NCBI GenBank assembly: GCA_034431315.1
Contig: DAOUDK010000113.1
Location: 1-64,000, forward strand
Length of the DNA: 64,000 bases
Direction: 5' to 3'
DNA from: JAUWOY01 sp034431315
Lineage (GTDB): Bacteria; Chloroflexota; Anaerolineae; VGOG01
Below are positions 23,948-31,642 of this stretch, piece by piece. The notes beneath the pieces are model-generated. The model was given only the letters and a program-made list of their open reading frames with translations, did not search any database and was not told the DNA's origin. The position numbers and the translations under genes are program-made. Every line of letters starts with the position of its first letter. Position 1 is the stretch's first letter.

Positions 23948-24517
23948 TTAGCTCCTGTCGGGAGAGAACTCCTCCAGGACACGGTTCAACGAACTCAGGG
24001 CTCGATATTGTAACGATTTAATCGCCCCTTCGGACTTACCCAGTACCTGTGCCACGTCAGTGTTAGAGAGTCTATCCACAAACTTGAGAATGATCACCTG
24101 CTGCTGATCCTCGGTCAAATTGCTGAGGGCTTGTGCCAATTGCTGTTGGGTAAGCTCTCTTTCGAAAATATCGCCGGGATCCTCCTCAATGGGAAGTACC
24201 CCCGTCTCTAAAGGCAGCTCAACTGGCTCTGGATGGCTGCGGTAGTAATCAATCATCAGGTTCCTGGCGATGCGGAAGAGCCACGACGAGAAGGGGAACC
24301 CTCGGAAGGTGAAGGAGTCAATGGACTCCAGAACTTTTATAAAAACTTCCGATGTCATGTCCTCAGCAAGAGAGGCATCAGGTATCCGGTAGTAGATATA
24401 GTTATAAATGTCCTGATAGTAATGCTCATAGAGCCTGGCGAAGGCAGATGAATCGCACTCCTTCGCCCGCTTGATCAGTTCCCGTTCTTCCTGTTTAGAT
24501 ATTATTTTCTTTCTCAT
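23948..24517 (-). CDS. ECF-type RNA polymerase sigma factor
   Basis: 189 residues, sigma-70 family, extracytoplasmic-function type. Region 2 covers about residues 22-90 (ARLYEHYYQDIYNYIYYRI, AEDMTSEVFIKVLESI, FSSWLFRIARNLMIDYYR). Region 4 covers about 125-180 (LTEDQQQVIILKFVDRLSNTDVAQVLGKSEGAIKSLQYRAL). The neighbouring DUF5667 gene is the likely membrane-bound regulator. No Shine-Dalgarno is visible; the -10-like CGTTATA ends only five bases before the ATG, so the message may be leaderless. The shared promoter motif suggests that it activates its own gene. Confidence 0.93.
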   Translation of the reverse strand: MRKKIISKQEERELIKRAKECDSSAFARLYEHYYQDIYNYIYYRIPDASLAEDMTSEVFIKVLESIDSFTFRGFPFSSWLFRIARNLMIDYYRSHPEPVELPLETGVLPIEEDPGDIFERELTQQQLAQALSNLTEDQQQVIILKFVDRLSNTDVAQVLGKSEGAIKSLQYRALSSLNRVLEEFSPDRS

Positions 24518-24521
24518 ATAT

Positions 24522-24580
24522 TATAACGTAAAAATGCCAAAAAAGATACGGCCTGTGAAGACCAATTTTCAAAATTGGTC
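24522..24580 (-). promoter_or_regulatory. ECF gene promoter with upstream perfect palindrome
   Basis: CCGTATCT-N9-TTTTTACGTTATA lies complementary to 24522-24552. A perfect 21-bp palindrome (GACCAATTTT, central base, AAAATTGGTC) is at 24560-24580; half of it is retained in the elements at 22.1 and 23.9 kb. The palindrome may be an operator. Confidence 0.72.
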
Positions 24581-24598
24581 AAAATTCGTCGAGATTCG

Positions 24599-24627
24599 TT
24601 GCTTTTGTCGTGCCAATATGATATAAT
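24599..24627 (+). promoter_or_regulatory. Promoter TTGCTT-N17-TATAAT
   Basis: The -35 is at 24599-24604 and the -10 at 24622-24627, about 30 bases upstream of the radical SAM gene start; divergent from the sigma-factor promoter. Confidence 0.75.
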
Positions 24628-24656
24628 CTAATGACTATTTTGTCAAGGAAGCGGCT

Positions 24657-25727
24657 ATGATCAATCGCCAGACGATATCGCTGTTCATGAAAACCGCGGG
24701 GCCCAGGTCGGTGGCCATAAAAGGACAGCAGCAGCTCGCCAAGTTGCTGAGACACAGCACGCCGAGAAAACTGGCCAACTGGCTGTTGGCGAAAGCTCAG
24801 CGGCGTTTCAGAAGGGCGAAGGTGGGGGGATACCCCTATCACTACGTCGTTGACCCCATCAACATCTGCATCCTGCGCTGCCCCCTTTGCCCCACGGGCC
24901 GGGGCACCCTCAAACGCCCCCAGGGCAAGATGGCCTTCGACGATTTCAAAAAGCTGATTGACGAGATAGCAGAATACGCCTACTTCCTCGATCTGTACAA
25001 CTGGGGCGAACCGTTTCTGCACCCCCAGATATTCGACATGATTGACTACGCCAGTTCCAGAAACATCAGCACCAAAATCAGCACCAACCTCAACTACTTC
25101 GATGAGGGGATGGCCGAGCAGGCCATCGTTTCGGGGTTGGAGGAACTGGTCATCTCCCTGGACGGAGCAGATCAAGAGACGTACGAAACGTACCGAGTGG
25201 GGGGAAGCCTCGACCAGGTCATCGAAGGCATAAGATCATTGGTCAGACAAAGAGAGATACACCAGAGCCCTTTTCCGCTCCTCACCATCCGGGTTCTGTT
25301 GAACAGGTATAACGAAAATCAGATCCCCGCTATCAGGCGACTAGGAAAACAGGTGGGAGTAGACAACATCGTGGTGGCGCCCATAATGGTGAACACGGAC
25401 AGCCGAGAAGACATGGAAAGATGGCTGCCCGTGAGCGAAATACACAGCTTCTATGATTACAAAACACGCCAGGATAGGACTCTGCAAAAGGTCAAAGCCT
25501 GTCCCTATCTTTGGGAGACTTGCGTGATCAGTTGGGAGGGGGCGGTATCACCCTGCTGTTGGTACGATGATCCGGCCAACGATTTTGGAAACGCCTTTGC
25601 CGAGCCCCTCAAGGACATCTGGAACAACGATTTCTACGTCGCTTCCCGCCAGGTATTTCGGGGAGAGGAAGTGAGGCGTGAGACCGTGTGTGTTCGCTGC
25701 AAAGGTCGGCCGCACTATTACTACTGA
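24657..25727 (+). CDS. Radical SAM/SPASM protein
   Basis: 356 residues. The radical SAM cluster motif is CILRCPLC at residues 71-78, after an unusually long 60-residue basic N-terminus. GEPFLHPQI (about 115) is the SAM-binding GGE-like motif. The C-terminal SPASM cysteines are ACPYLWETCVISWEGAVSPCC and VCVRCKG. Relatives with this layout (CxxxCPLCPTG) often act in cell-surface sugar or lipid metabolism and may sit beside glycosyltransferases. Here it converges, one base apart, with the flippase-like gene that ends the polysaccharide operon. AAGGAAG precedes the ATG. Confidence 0.85.
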   Translation: MINRQTISLFMKTAGPRSVAIKGQQQLAKLLRHSTPRKLANWLLAKAQRRFRRAKVGGYPYHYVVDPINICILRCPLCPTGRGTLKRPQGKMAFDDFKKLIDEIAEYAYFLDLYNWGEPFLHPQIFDMIDYASSRNISTKISTNLNYFDEGMAEQAIVSGLEELVISLDGADQETYETYRVGGSLDQVIEGIRSLVRQREIHQSPFPLLTIRVLLNRYNENQIPAIRRLGKQVGVDNIVVAPIMVNTDSREDMERWLPVSEIHSFYDYKTRQDRTLQKVKACPYLWETCVISWEGAVSPCCWYDDPANDFGNAFAEPLKDIWNNDFYVASRQVFRGEEVRRETVCVRCKGRPHYYY

Positions 25728-26639
25728 TCACCATTGAGTCGCCACGGCCGCCCAAAGCACCTCGGCGAGGATCAACCAAATGCGGAATAAAATGGCTGTG
25801 GCAGTCACAGCCGGCACGGGCAGGTACTGTCCAAGCAGAAGGATAATGGCCCCCTCTCGCACGCCCAATCCGCTCGGCGCAGGGGTCAAAAAACCAGCGA
25901 TCCAAGATGCCGCGTAGATGGCAGCTACAGTGGGCAGCCAGGTGAGGGGAAGAGGGTGGACCGCGTTCAGCAGAACGAAGAAGGCCACTCCCACGAAGCC
26001 CCAGATGAGAAGATAGCCCGCCAGAAGCCCTATCATGACAGGGTATCTGAGCGGGGGATGTACTTCTCGTTTACTTCGGCAGAGCTCAGTACAGGTCGGG
26101 CCGGGCAAGAGGCGACCCAAAAGGGCCAATAAGATCTTCATTGGAGCAGGATGAAGAGCTGCCAGACCAAATATGAGGACGGCTATCCCCAGATACAGGC
26201 CCTTCGCCCCTAAGATAGGCGAGAGCAAGGGCAGAGCCAAAGTGGCCATCAATGCGCTGGAGGTAAGTGATAACACCATTTCCATCAGCACGCTGGTGGA
26301 AACCACCCCCACCGAAACCCCCTCTCGTTGGCCGAGGTAAGCCCTTCCCACCGCGAACCAGACCTTGCCTGGCACATACCACCCCAGGTTAGAGAGGAAG
26401 TAGATTTTCATGCCCTTGCGCAGGGCCATTTGCCCCCCCAAACAGCGCACCATTAAGTTCCACCCCACGCCGGTCATGAACCAGAAGGCCAGGGCCAGGG
26501 CGAAGGAGACGATCAAAGGCCAGGGGCGAACGTCCCACTGAAAACGACTGGCGCGATGCCAGCCATGATAGATGTTCAATCCCAGAAAGAATAAAACGAC
26601 CCCAACTAACAATACTCTGACTGCTCTCCTCCAGCGCAT
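25728..26639 (-). CDS. Flippase-like multi-membrane protein (UPF0104 / lysylphosphatidylglycerol synthase TM family)
   Basis: 303 residues with about eight hydrophobic helices. It contains YFLSNLGWYVPGKVWFAVGRAYLG and the late SWIAGFLTPAPSGLGVREGAIILLL motif, both typical of the UPF0104/AglD-like family, whose members act as lipid or lipid-sugar flippases or accompany glycosyltransferases. The ATG at 26639 is chosen because GAGGTAGATAG precedes it; the frame stays open to 26771, but that extension is translated from a dispersed GTCATTGCGAG-type repeat. Last gene of the polysaccharide run. Confidence 0.82.
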   Translation of the reverse strand: MRWRRAVRVLLVGVVLFFLGLNIYHGWHRASRFQWDVRPWPLIVSFALALAFWFMTGVGWNLMVRCLGGQMALRKGMKIYFLSNLGWYVPGKVWFAVGRAYLGQREGVSVGVVSTSVLMEMVLSLTSSALMATLALPLLSPILGAKGLYLGIAVLIFGLAALHPAPMKILLALLGRLLPGPTCTELCRSKREVHPPLRYPVMIGLLAGYLLIWGFVGVAFFVLLNAVHPLPLTWLPTVAAIYAASWIAGFLTPAPSGLGVREGAIILLLGQYLPVPAVTATAILFRIWLILAEVLWAAVATQW

Positions 26640-26678
26640 TCTATCTACCTCGACAATGTTAGATTTCACCCCCGGTGT

Positions 26679-26756
26679 CATTGCGAGGCGCGCTGTTTGC
26701 GCCGAAGCAATCCCCCAGCGGCTTGGAGATTGCTTCGCTCCGCTCGCAATGACAAA
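26679..26756. repeat. Dispersed palindromic repeat with GTCATTGCGAG arms
   Basis: Perfect 11-bp ends GTCATTGCGAG and CTCGCAATGAC enclose further pairing (GAAGCAATC / GATTGCTTC). Related fragments lie at 60990-61184. It lies between the LVIVD gene and the flippase-like gene. Confidence 0.85.
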
Positions 26757-26861
26757 TGTAACATTGTCCAACTACCGTCCTGTGGCTTTTAGATATGAGT
26801 TTTGCGGAGAATCCGCAGCGGCGGCCGGCTGCTATCCATTCGTGACGCTCAAGGCCGCCCC

Positions 26862-28901
26862 CTATTTTATGATCAGGGGAAGGTAGATCTGGTGCATTGT
26901 CCGCGGCTTGATGCGGAAGATGCGCAAACCGCCCCAATCATCGGCCTCGTAGACATATTCTCCCACTACGTGGATGTCAAAACTGACATCCGCGGCGTAA
27001 TAGCCCCCCACCTCTGTTGGGCTTGTAGGGTAAGAGATGGATACGACCCGCAGGCCGTTAACGCCATCGGCGACATATGCGTGTTCCCCGGTCACATAGA
27101 CCTTGCGAGTGTTACTCAGCGTGCTACAGACCCCCACCTCCTTCGGTTTTGCGGGGTCAGAAACGGAGATAACTCGCAACCCCATGCGCTTAACGGCCAG
27201 ATAAGCGTATTCCCCATCAACGTAGACGCCCAAAGCGAAACCCGGCGCATTGTAGGCTCCCACTTCCACTGGGTTACCTGGATCGGAGATGGAGATGATC
27301 CGCAGACCCCTTTGATCGTCTGCAACGTAGGCATAATCCCCAACCACATGGACGTCGTAGGCGGAGCCTGGTGTGTCATAGGCCCCTACCCACTGCGGAT
27401 TGGTCGGGTCAGAGACGGAGATAACCTGGAGGCCAGCCTCATCATCGGCCACGTATGCATAGTCCCCATCCACATAGACGGCTTGAGCGGAGTCCGGTGT
27501 GTCGTAGGTTGCCACCTCCCTGGGGTTGGTAGGATCGGAGATGGAGACAACTCGCAGGCCGAACTCACCATCGGCCACATAAGCATAATCCCCGGTCACA
27601 TAGACGTCTCGAGCATCCGGCGTGTAATAGCGCCCTGCTTTCGTGGGGAGTGCTGGATCTGACACGGAAATCACCCATAGGCCGCTATCCCTAGTGGCCA
27701 GATAGGCGTAGTCGTCGGCAACATGAACACCAAAGCCCCATCCCGGTGCTTCATAAGCCCCCACCTCCACCGGGTTAGCGGGGTTGGAGACCAAGATGAC
27801 CCGCAGGCCGTCATACCCATCGGCAATATAAGCGTATCCACCAGCCACATGGACGCTGTAGGCCTTGCCAAGGGTGTCGTAGGCTCCCACCTCTCTCGGA
27901 TTGGCTGGGTCGGAAACGGAGACGATTTGCAACCCCCCTTTGTAGTCTGCTACGTAGGCATATTCACCGCTCACGTAGACGCCAATGGCACGGTCGGACG
28001 TATCATACCCTCCCACCCATCTCGGGTCGCTGGGGTCGGCGACGGAGATCACCTCCAGCCCACCAGCATCACTGGCGACATAGGCGTAGTCTCCGGCCAC
28101 GTAGACGCCCCATGCGAATCCCAGCCCCTCATAGACGCCTACTTTTGTGGGGTTAGCGGGGTCGGAGATGGAGATCACCCACAATTTGCCATACCAATCG
28201 GCCACATAGGCGTATCCGCCGGCCACGTAGACGCCAAAGGCGTAGCCTATTCCTTCGTAGGCCCCCACCTCTGTGGGGCTGGTGGGGTCGGAGATAGATA
28301 TGATCCGTAGCCCCTTCACCTCGTCGGCAACATAGGCGTATTCCCCGACCACGTGGACGCCAAAAGCGAGGCCGGGTGTGCCACAGGACCCAACCTCAAT
28401 GGGGTTGGTGGGGTCGGAGACGGAGATCACCCGCAGTCCGCCGCCATCATCGGCCACATAGGCATACCCCCCGGAGACGTGGACATCGTAAACGATATCG
28501 GGCAACATCGTATGGCCGATCCGCTTCGGATCGGTGGGGTCGGTGATATCTATGATGGAGAGGCTGAGCCCCTCACCGATGTAGGCGTAATTTCCCTCCA
28601 CAACGAGGCCTTCTACCAGGCCACCGATCTGGCCTACGAGCTCCAGTTGCACCTCGTCCGCGGCCGGCATAAACGGATTGCTGTCAACGGATTTAGGTAG
28701 CGGATTGGCAAATAGGGAGAGAGCGAGAAGAAGGGGTACAAGCATCCTTATGAATACGTATCCGGTGACCATTTCCATTAGCGTGAAGTTGCCTGCAGAT
28801 AAAGACTTGCGTTGTGAATTTGTGCTCAAGTCTCTGTGAGTAGTTTGACGCCAAATCGCAGAGATAAACCCTGTTCTACGAGGCTGCGTAAGTCTTGTCA
28901 T
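26862..28901 (-). CDS. Secreted LVIVD-repeat beta-propeller protein
   Basis: 679 residues. About 14 repeats of 42 residues fill residues 90-665, each with a YAYVAD...GLRVISVSDPTNP core (LVIVD repeats, a beta-propeller type); fourteen would fit two seven-bladed propellers. A hydrophobic signal-like segment lies at about residues 45-66 (FIRMLVPLLLALSLFANPLP). GGAGGAGATAATCA directly precedes the ATG at 28901, so this start is kept although it puts about 40 residues ahead of the signal segment; ATGs at 28778, 28772 and 28745 would give a normal signal peptide but lack a good Shine-Dalgarno. The protein ends IYLPLIIK, the local secreted-protein motif. Confidence 0.8.
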   Translation of the reverse strand: MTRLTQPRRTGFISAIWRQTTHRDLSTNSQRKSLSAGNFTLMEMVTGYVFIRMLVPLLLALSLFANPLPKSVDSNPFMPAADEVQLELVGQIGGLVEGLVVEGNYAYIGEGLSLSIIDITDPTDPKRIGHTMLPDIVYDVHVSGGYAYVADDGGGLRVISVSDPTNPIEVGSCGTPGLAFGVHVVGEYAYVADEVKGLRIISISDPTSPTEVGAYEGIGYAFGVYVAGGYAYVADWYGKLWVISISDPANPTKVGVYEGLGFAWGVYVAGDYAYVASDAGGLEVISVADPSDPRWVGGYDTSDRAIGVYVSGEYAYVADYKGGLQIVSVSDPANPREVGAYDTLGKAYSVHVAGGYAYIADGYDGLRVILVSNPANPVEVGAYEAPGWGFGVHVADDYAYLATRDSGLWVISVSDPALPTKAGRYYTPDARDVYVTGDYAYVADGEFGLRVVSISDPTNPREVATYDTPDSAQAVYVDGDYAYVADDEAGLQVISVSDPTNPQWVGAYDTPGSAYDVHVVGDYAYVADDQRGLRIISISDPGNPVEVGAYNAPGFALGVYVDGEYAYLAVKRMGLRVISVSDPAKPKEVGVCSTLSNTRKVYVTGEHAYVADGVNGLRVVSISYPTSPTEVGGYYAADVSFDIHVVGEYVYEADDWGGLRIFRIKPRTMHQIYLPLIIK

Positions 28902-28944
28902 TGATTATCTCCTCCAAAATGATTTTTGAGCACTGGATCGTCCG

Positions 28945-30426
28945 TCAACGATCCACGTATGCGATCATCTGCCCCTCGGCATTGAAGTATCCACAGGGAC
29001 ACTGGGACAGGTCGGGGGATTTGGACAACGCCGGCAAATATATAGTGTGCGTCCCGGGGGAGCCGCTCGCTGCCATTCCGGCTGGCGGCGTCAGATTTTC
29101 CTCAGCCGGCTCCCAGTAAGGCCCAGCGAACTTGAGCGGGATCAGTTCACAGCCCGCGGTCGGCGCTGAGACCGACAGGTAGACCAGGGTGATCGGCGCG
29201 TGGGTGTTGTAGATCGTAGTGAGCACATCGTTCGAACAGGTGCCGAAGATAAAACAGTCGTCGTAGAGCACACCTGGCGGGATCACGAACTCAGGCGCGG
29301 TGAACTTGGACGGGTTGTGCTGCGCCGGCAGGTAGGGCGCGCTGCTCGAGGTAAGGTCGGCGTCCTGCCAGGTGACCTGCAGTGGAAAAGCCCCGAAGTT
29401 AGCCAGGTCGCCCGACAGATTCAACGCCCTCAGCCGCGTGGTCCCAGCCGACGGCAGCGAGCGGTTGGGATCGCTGGCATCGTAGGGCTGCCCCGTGTAA
29501 TCTCCAGGCATGGGCTGGTACACGGCAAAAACGTAGTTGGCATCAGGGGGGATAGACATGCCGATATACGTATGTCGCTCTGGATAACGTGCCTGCATCT
29601 GGTCCATCAGCGGCCGGAAGCGGCCCACCTCCCCGACGCCGATGTATGACCAATATGTAGCTGGCTGGGTGCTGACCACGTCCACGGCCGGCACCGCCGC
29701 GGGATGCTGCCCTTCGACAAGCTCAGGACGCGGCAGGGTGAACACGCCGACCAGCTCGGTGTAACTGCCACTCAGGTGCAGGTCGCAACCGACGTTGGCC
29801 GGCAACTCTAGACCCTGGTCGGAGTGGCTGATCGTCAGCGGTAAAGAATCGTAACGTCCCTGCCAGGTCGCCGTCCCCGCCAGCGGCTGGGTCAGCGTCG
29901 CCGGCCAATAGCTTCCACCCGTGATCTGGGACGTCACCTCCGTGCCCCCCGGCGTGTAAACCCTCAGATACGACTGCGGCACAGCGCTGCCCATCTCATC
30001 CGAGCGCGGGACCTGACCCAGGCAGCCCAGCGTCGTTCCCCAATAGTGCAGCCGCCCGTGGATGGTGGTGGTGATCACCATGGCGTCCCCAGACAGCGAA
30101 CTCGACTCAAACAGGACGATCCCATCCCAGGGATAGGAGGAGATGATCACCCCCCGCAGCAAGCTGTCAGGAACCTGTCCTACCAGATTGGTGATGTTTA
30201 ACGAACGCGGTTCGATCCAGGGTGGAGGTTGGAAGTTGGAGGTTGGAGATTGGAGATTGGAAATTGGAGGTTGGAGGTTGGAGGCGTGAAGCGTGAAACG
30301 TGAAACGTGAAACGTGTGGTTGGCAGTTAGAAGAAGAAAAACTAAACCGACTCCTACTAAAAACCTAAGTTTTGACGTTTGACGCTTGACGCTTGACGTT
30401 TCACGTTTCACGTTTGACATTTGCAT
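28945..30426 (-). CDS. Secreted protein of unknown function with repeat-derived linker
   Basis: 493 residues. The hydrophobic segment (LRFLVGVGLVFLLLTA) at about 20-36 is a signal peptide. Both sides of it are encoded by micro-repeats: VKRETSSVKRQTSK before, and FHVSRFTLHA plus SNLQPPISNLQSPTSN after. The mature part (from about 70) is beta-rich with paired Cys residues and has no family I recognise. PRPELVEGQ at about 240 is an in-frame copy of the CTGAGCTTGTCGAAGGG repeat. TIYLPALSK near the end resembles the local LPLVLK motif. The start overlaps the upstream glycosyltransferase by 26 bases. Confidence 0.65.
   Translation of the reverse strand: MQMSNVKRETSSVKRQTSKLRFLVGVGLVFLLLTANHTFHVSRFTLHASNLQPPISNLQSPTSNFQPPPWIEPRSLNITNLVGQVPDSLLRGVIISSYPWDGIVLFESSSLSGDAMVITTTIHGRLHYWGTTLGCLGQVPRSDEMGSAVPQSYLRVYTPGGTEVTSQITGGSYWPATLTQPLAGTATWQGRYDSLPLTISHSDQGLELPANVGCDLHLSGSYTELVGVFTLPRPELVEGQHPAAVPAVDVVSTQPATYWSYIGVGEVGRFRPLMDQMQARYPERHTYIGMSIPPDANYVFAVYQPMPGDYTGQPYDASDPNRSLPSAGTTRLRALNLSGDLANFGAFPLQVTWQDADLTSSSAPYLPAQHNPSKFTAPEFVIPPGVLYDDCFIFGTCSNDVLTTIYNTHAPITLVYLSVSAPTAGCELIPLKFAGPYWEPAEENLTPPAGMAASGSPGTHTIYLPALSKSPDLSQCPCGYFNAEGQMIAYVDR
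30224..30418. repeat. Micro-repeat block at a gene junction
   Basis: A ggttggagattggaaattggagg run (30224-30282), then gtgaaacgtgaaacgtgaaacg (30286-30316), then gacgtttgacgcttgacg / tttcacgtttcacg (30372-30418). It codes for the start and the post-signal linker of the secreted protein and for the last residues (VKRET) of the glycosyltransferase. Confidence 0.85.
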
Positions 30427-31570
30427 CCACCACCTCGGTCAAATAGTTTTTCACCGTTGCACCAATCACGCGCGCCGAGAACTTGTTTTGAAACGATAGG
30501 TAGCCCTGTTTAGCGATCTTCTCCCGCAGTGGCCGGTCGCGCTTCAGGAGGAGAATCGCTTGGGCCAGGGCTTGGGGGTTGGCCATCTCGCACAGGATGG
30601 CGTCCGTCCCGTGGATCAGCACCTCTCTGGCCGCAGGCGAGTCCCCCGTGATTACCGGCTTGCCCAGGGCCAGGGCTACGAAAACTTTGATGGGCACCAC
30701 TCGCCGGGCCTTGGGGCTGTCGCCGAAAACGCCCAGGCACACGTCAGCCGGAATGATGTGCTCGGCGATCAAGTCCTCAGGCGAGAGCCACGTGCGGTGG
30801 AAGGTGACGTTCTGCACCTGGAGCCTCTCGGCCAGGGATGCAGTCTCCAGGTAAGCCTGCCCATCCCCCACCAATTCAAAGCGAATGGCGGAAGACCTCG
30901 CTTCTGGGTGCTCCTCCAGAAGCTTGGCGGCCTCGACGATGTAGTTGACCCCGTGCAGCGGTATGTACTGGCCGAAGTAGACCACCCTGAAAGGGTCGCT
31001 CTCCCCAACCGGCAAGGGGCCCCGGCAGTAGACCTCATCGGCGCCGACAGGCACCCAGCGCAGCTTGTCCGGCCTCACGCCCAAGTCCCGCTGGAAGTGC
31101 CGGACGTGGGCCTCGGTATCCAGGAGCACCAGGTCCGCCAGGCGGCAGGCATACTTGTCCACCAAATAGACCAGGCGAGCTAGAAACGATCCCCGACGGG
31201 CCAACCCCCGATCCTCGACAATGGTTTCGGTGAGGGAGAGGAGGGCATCGAAAACCAGGGGCTTCCTCGAAAAGCAGGTCAACAGCTTCGCCAGAAACAG
31301 GTCAAAGTGCCCTGCGTAGCCCACGACCATGACGTCATAATCGCCGATCCTGGTGTAGCGACTGATGAGCCTGAGGTAACTGCCCAAAGCTCGACCCAGC
31401 AGGCCGGGATTGAACAGGCCGCCTCTCACACTCCGAATTTTATCCGCCGTATTATACCACAATCTGGCGTGACATTCCAGTACTTCTACGCCGTTTTGCC
31501 GCAGGCCCTGGATGATCACGTTGTTCCGTGACTGCTCCACATCGTAAGTGCCGAAATAGCAAACTTTCAT
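30401..31570 (-). CDS. GT4-family glycosyltransferase
   Basis: 389 residues, GT-B fold. The N-terminal half starts KVCYFGTYDVEQSRNN and includes VVGYAGHFDLFLAKLL. The C-terminal donor-binding half has PFRVVYFGQYIPLHGVNYIVEAA, RFELVGDGQAY and the KVFVALALGKPVITGDSPAAREVL block with the family Glu region. It probably transfers a sugar from a nucleotide donor during surface-polysaccharide assembly at the cytoplasmic face. ATG at 31570 is favoured over one 15 bases upstream since the fold starts there; no strong ribosome site is visible. The last residues NVKRET come from a micro-repeat. Confidence 0.88.
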   Translation of the reverse strand: MKVCYFGTYDVEQSRNNVIIQGLRQNGVEVLECHARLWYNTADKIRSVRGGLFNPGLLGRALGSYLRLISRYTRIGDYDVMVVGYAGHFDLFLAKLLTCFSRKPLVFDALLSLTETIVEDRGLARRGSFLARLVYLVDKYACRLADLVLLDTEAHVRHFQRDLGVRPDKLRWVPVGADEVYCRGPLPVGESDPFRVVYFGQYIPLHGVNYIVEAAKLLEEHPEARSSAIRFELVGDGQAYLETASLAERLQVQNVTFHRTWLSPEDLIAEHIIPADVCLGVFGDSPKARRVVPIKVFVALALGKPVITGDSPAAREVLIHGTDAILCEMANPQALAQAILLLKRDRPLREKIAKQGYLSFQNKFSARVIGATVKNYLTEVVDANVKRET

Positions 31571-31642
31571 TTTGCTTTTTGCCACGAATTACACGAATCC
31601 TTCGACTGGGCTCAGGACAGGTTTCGCTAATTTTTTAATCAA

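Noticed and set aside
25728..26771. Longer form of the flippase-like protein starting at 26771
   Set aside because: The extra 44 residues are the translation of a dispersed palindromic repeat; the ATG at 26639 has a ribosome site and begins at the normal family N-terminus.
27723..28310. Plus-strand open frame opposite the LVIVD repeats
   Set aside because: Its internal periodicity is only the antisense of the 42-residue repeats.
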